In this document: positions 59,723 to 64,000 of the stretch, one piece after another
How positions within the stretch are numbered: the stretch's first letter is position 1
Layout: each line of letters opens with the position of its first letter
Assembly (NCBI RefSeq): GCF_001577835.2
Contig: NC_029527.1
Location: 1,750,057 to 1,814,056 of the forward strand
Direction of reading: 5' to 3'
DNA: 64,000 bases
Source: Coturnix japonica
Lineage: Eukaryota > Chordata > Aves > Galliformes > Phasianidae
Made by a program: the position numbers and the translations under genes
Notes under the pieces: generated by a model
What the model was told of the DNA's origin: nothing
The model's database searches: none
The model's input: only the letters and a program-made list of their open reading frames with translations

Positions 59723-62700
59723 TTAGTCATCAATCGTCGGCAACCAGAAGGCCTACAAGAGAAGAAAGAACATCTGTTACTGAGCAGAATGCAAATATCC
59801 TACAGCACAAGACAGGAGCTGCTCATGGCTCCTTTCCGTAAGCAGAAGAGGCAACAACACCCTCCCAGGAGCTGAAACCCTTTCTTATCCTGCTGTGGTT
59901 TGCACTGCACATTCTTCAGAACAAGCCAGCCTTACGCAGAATGAAAACACCAGCTGTGTGCAGCAGCCAAAGAAATTCACACTTCTGCTTGCACATTCAT
60001 TCACTGTTCCACCTTCACACATGTGTTCAAAAGTTTTCCTGCCAGTACTCGCTGCCTCATGCAACTACCTGACTGTTGAGGTGTGATAAAAGTTTAATAG
60101 AGGCCTGCCTCTCAGAAAGCCCAAGGAAATGCCCACTGGCACCACAGAGCCTTCTCAGATTCCATTCCAAAAGGGTGAGTGCATCACAGAACTAGGAGGA
60201 AGTTCAGCCATTTTCTTACCATATTTGAACACGCACTAGCGAAAGTCATGAATTTGGGGTTGAACTGCAGACAGGTTATAGGGCCTGTGTGTTTCCCATC
60301 CAGTACTGCCACTTTCATCCCGCTTTCCCCGTTCCAAACATGAATCTTGCCATCCTCTGAACCTGCAGGCAGGAGTGGAAAAGAAAACAAAGAACATACA
60401 CTGGGGAGGCCAACAGGAAAAGTAAAGTTCAATCTGTCTGTGAACCAAAGGAACAAGCACACCTCCTCTTCTCAGCTTAACTTTTAAGTTTTCAAAAGCA
60501 TCACTACAGCGTTTACAAAGCATGGCTATGGTTCACACATCTGCATCCAAACAGATGGTCTGCGTCCTTTCACTATGGAGACCCAATGCAGTGCAACACT
60601 GATATGCCAAAGAGATGAACCACCACCATCACCCATCTGAAGAGGAGAGCTGAAACCAACCAAGTGAGGAGCAAAGACCACTGCCAGCTTGCACTATTGT
60701 ATGTGAGGCCAAAAGCTGAGTGTGGACAGTGATTCCTGAACAAGTGCTCATTTCAGGCACAGAACTAGGTAAGTGTGTCATTAGGTATGCAAACTAATCA
60801 AAGGCTTCCCCCAGTGAAGGTCTCAGTGACCTAAGCCAAATACCAGAAGCTTCACTGGAGACATCAACTGCCCACGTTCCTGCAAACAGGACAGGTTTTT
60901 CACTTTAAAATGGCATTTTGCAAACATTGTTATATGCGAGGTGAATTCTGAAGCTGAAGGGTGAATATTTTTATAACTCAACTTCCCAACACTAACTGGA
61001 GTCCTAAAAAACATAAAGCACTGAAAGTTCTTGTGAGGAGAGTATCTTACCTATCATGATGAACTGAGAGTCTGGTGTGAATGATGCCTCCAGCGTGACA
61101 GCCTTACTATTGTTATATCCCTATGGCACAAAAGAGAAGATGTAGCAGTGCACTCAGTAATCTCACAAAGGGTAGAGCCCCCCCTACGACACCACAGAGC
61201 AGCAGGAAGGATACCGGATTTTGTGATACCCCAAGCCAGCATATCTTTAAAGTTCCTTCCAACCCAAGCCATTTTATGACTTAAATGCCAAGCAGGTAAC
61301 ACAGGCACCATGCTCACCCCAAATGTATGCAGGACAGCTCCTTTAAAGGCATCAATCAATCGAATGAATCCTCCATTAGTTGATATAAGGATGAGTTTGC
61401 CATCATTACTGAACTTCAGGCCTGTCCACTCACATGTGCGGTCATACTGCATCTTAAACGTAGCAAATGGCCCCTTCAAAGGAAAAGGAGAAGCATGATA
61501 CATTGCTGATAACAAGACTCTGCTTTTAACCTTTGCTAAGAAAAGGTTTGAGATTTATTAAGAGAAAATCTTTAGGCCTGAAATATGAATCCACAGTTTC
61601 TAAAGCTGAACGAGCCACAAATAGAGGATTTCAGTACCGTTTTTTCCTTACTCTACTACATCTAACAGTAGAAATAAATTTAAAGAAATGCTGGAGCTTG
61701 AATTTTCAAAGAAAGCTGCTAATTGAAGTTACAGAAAGCCTGAGCCTGTGTTGCTGGCATCTGAGTGTTATGATTTTCTTAGAAATTTCCATCCCTTCTG
61801 AAGATCTTGGTTCCACTTTTCCCAGTGTTCTTTCAGATTAAGCAGCAAGAAAAACAACAACAGAACCCCTGAACATGAAATTGGAACAGGTTGAAGTTTG
61901 TGGAAATCAACTCCCACAAATGTTTGAGGGTGGACTTTGGGAACTGTTGACAGCACATACTGTCCATCAGATACACAGCATGCAAAACCTCCACGGGTGC
62001 CAAGCAGAGGCACTCCAGAGAGCAAGCTGGAGCGAACAAACCCAGCCTCTGAGCACTGAGTTTGTGTTACTTCTTGCATGCTAAAAAGTCTAAGAAACAA
62101 AGTAAGGGTGACTTACCTTGTCAAAAGAGCGGAGATCATAAAGCTTCACCATTTCAGAATTGACTCCAGCAGCAAAAATCAATCCTTCTGGGTCAAAAGA
62201 ACACACTGGTTTCCCCTGGAGATGCATTAAGCCCTAAAAACAGAGGATGTCCACCTTTTGATGAGGTGATGCTCAGATTTCTTCCACCACCCTAAGAGCC
62301 CACTGTAAGCAGGTCAGAAGCATATAGGCTGAATTTCTGTTATGAATACTGACATTTTATCCCATTTCTAAGTCAGCCTCTCAAAAACAACTTGTCTACT
62401 TCAGATCATCACACAGAGCTTCCAGTTTGCTGCAATGACAAAGTTTACACTGGAACACACTGAGATCTCATTACAGCTGTTATTTACTCAGAAAGTAAGG
62501 AGAGGAGAGAGGATGTTGTAACTATTAGCACTCACAAGAGGCAGCAAAACAGTGCTGCTGGAATTGACAGCCATTTGCTACCAATTATGGCTGTGAAGAG
62601 GGGGAGAAAAAAAGCTATTTTTGAAGCGGACAGAAACAGTTCTGGTAAACACCACTGCAGAACTTTCCATTGCAACTTAAAGAAAACTCAAACCTTCCAG

Positions 62701-64000
62701 ATGTCATCAAAGCATCTTTATGTCTTAGAGTGAATTTTTCCTCAACTGACACTACAAAAGACTTGACATAATCTGATGAAAGTGAATATGATGTATGATT
62801 TCTGTATACTGACTGGCAAGTCAATGCATCAGACAAATGCCTTTATGCAACTGTTCATCAATAAGAACACATCTTTGATTAAATCAGCAATACAGTTAAG
62901 CTTCTACATTCAGGATTATACTGTCCCTCAGTAGCCTTTATTATTTTTTTCCTAGTTTAGGTCACCTTTTCCCTGAAGACTAAGCAGCAAGTTAGTTGAT
63001 AATCATACTCGATCAGGACATCCTCGGTTCCATAATGTTTCAGCTGCTACGGCTGCCATCTCATGGGCAAAGTGAAAATTACAAGCAACAGCTCCTCAAC
63101 CTGTTTCATAGCATTTGCTGTCTGCAGCTTTTTCCAGTTACAGCTCCTGGTATTATTATTCTTACAGCTCGAAACTTTGGTGTCACATCACTGTCACTGA
63201 AATTACAACCTTAGTATTCGCTGCAACTTCGAGATTAAGCTTCCTTCTAGGGCAGAGAGTTCTATTTAGTGAAAATGTAACCTTTCATTTCCTGTTCCAT
63301 TTTCAGCTGTATCACCTGAAATCAGAAGGCAGCCCTCTTACATGCAGCCCCATTGAGATGAGAGCACACTGCCAGGGATGAAACAGCTCAGGTGGAGATT
63401 TACTCCCAGTCTTCTGGTCAGTTTGGGTACCTTGTTTCACTCTATCTAAGCTTATTTTCACTAAAAGCAAAACAAAACAACCCCAAAATTCAGAAAACTA
63501 CTCTATCAAAACAAGTAAATAAAAATGATAGGGCTTTTCTTTGCTTTTAGGAAGCTGCATCTGCTCATAACCAGGTCTGATGAACAATAAAGGCAATGGA
63601 AGGAGTAAACAGACCATATGGCTACTATGATACTTTACATCATCCATTTTTTCATCCACTTTCTGCATGGGGTAGCAGCCCGATGTTTTATCAGCTGTGG
63701 TGTATCTTGCTCTTCCCAGTGCTTCTCCAGTACAGAGACATAAGTGGAAGCAAGAGGGGTTACACAACGTGACATGCTTAATTAAAATAATTAAGAGACT
63801 TTTTGAGACGAGACTTCTTGATCAAGACTCCTTCAGAACTCCAAGAAGGCGTTAATACTAATCCAGCGACAGTACTTGTATAGCAAGCAAACATCCATTT
63901 TGTATGTTTCTAACAGAAAAAGGAACACATGATTATAGGCATTAATTTGATATCTTACCTGGCAATTTGGAGAGCGAAGATCCCAGAGTCGAATAGTTTT
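59723..64000 (-). CDS. WDR82: WD repeat-containing protein 82, C-terminal half (partial)
   Basis: Nuclear WD40 beta-propeller protein. It recruits SETD1A/B H3K4 methyltransferases to Ser5-phosphorylated RNA polymerase II and joins PP1-PNUTS complexes that act in transcription termination. Exons from the right edge: 63959-64000 (open at the right), 62117-62233, 61318-61473, 61051-61120, 60220-60362, 59723-59752, with GT-AG junctions and consistent phase. They encode 185 residues, corresponding to about 129-313 of the 313-residue human protein. Almost all are identical: [61 protein letters not shown] and the end AFWLPTIDD. The final exon is only 30 bases. The N-terminal WD repeats, the promoter and intron 1 lie outside the window. 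Confidence 0.97.
61228..61283 (+). repeat. Short CR1-like 3' end remnant
   Basis: 'atatctttaaagttccttccaacccaagccattttatgactt' resembles the last bases of a plus-strand CR1. It lies in the small WDR82 intron between exons 61318-61473 and 61051-61120. It is too short for a firm call. Confidence 0.5.
62234..63958. other. WDR82 intron, nothing else recognised
   Basis: An A/T-rich intron of about 1.7 kb between exons 63959-64000 and 62117-62233. No microRNA hairpin of the let-7 type, repeat or additional exon was found. Confidence 0.6.

Noticed and set aside
59753-63958. A let-7g microRNA, which lies in a WDR82 intron in mammals and chicken.
   Set aside because: No TGAGGTAGTAG-like sequence was found on the minus strand of the introns in this window; it is probably in an intron beyond the right edge.

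Overview
The window is vertebrate nuclear DNA, most likely from a galliform bird close to chicken. The evidence is numerous CR1 LINE fragments with the bird-type 3' end, compact GT-AG genes, and proteins that read almost like chicken ALAS1, TWF2 and WDR82. The local order ALAS1-TWF2-PPM1M-WDR82 matches human 3p21 and, from memory, chicken chromosome 12. The ALAS1 N-terminus differs from the chicken protein as I remember it by small indels, so the species may not be Gallus itself. No prokaryotic, plasmid, CRISPR, rRNA or tRNA feature was recognised, and no retrovirus-like element was recognised.

Layout. 1-1600 (+): last three coding exons and 3'UTR of GRM2, a group II metabotropic glutamate receptor. 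2.7-8.0 kb (-): a maestro HEAT-like repeat (MROH) gene with about 18 recognisable exons that looks like a decaying pseudogene. It has several frame breaks, in-frame stops and no recognisable last exon, and a long (GGGAT)n array sits in one intron. 8.0-22.9 kb: a 15-kb gene-free interval with CR1 remnants, a degenerate 20-bp minisatellite and several DR4-type nuclear-receptor motifs that could serve ALAS1. 22.97-23.38 kb: a C-rich minisatellite of about 10-bp period directly upstream of the ALAS1 promoter. 23.4-30.2 kb (+): complete ALAS1 (10 coding exons, 628 aa) with CCAAT, GC-box, NRF-1, TATA and CRE motifs. 31.9-49.5 kb (-): complete TWF2 (9 coding exons, 349 aa). 49.6-54.7 kb (+): complete PPM1M (10 coding exons, 460 aa), sharing a CpG-rich bidirectional promoter with TWF2. 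56.3-64.0 kb (-): the C-terminal 185 codons of WDR82 and a long 3'UTR; the gene runs off the right edge.

The genes do not form a pathway: receptor signalling (GRM2), haem synthesis (ALAS1), actin dynamics (TWF2), PP2C phosphatase (PPM1M) and histone-methyltransferase/transcription-termination scaffolding (WDR82). Shared control is visible only at the TWF2/PPM1M divergent promoter. The two most informative absences are TLR9, which lies between ALAS1 and TWF2 in mammals, and the many genes that separate GRM2 from ALAS1 in human. The best candidates for follow-up are the decayed MROH gene, the ALAS1 promoter minisatellite, and the DR4 motif cluster about 12.5 kb upstream of ALAS1. Exon coordinates were worked out by hand from splice consensus and family conservation.
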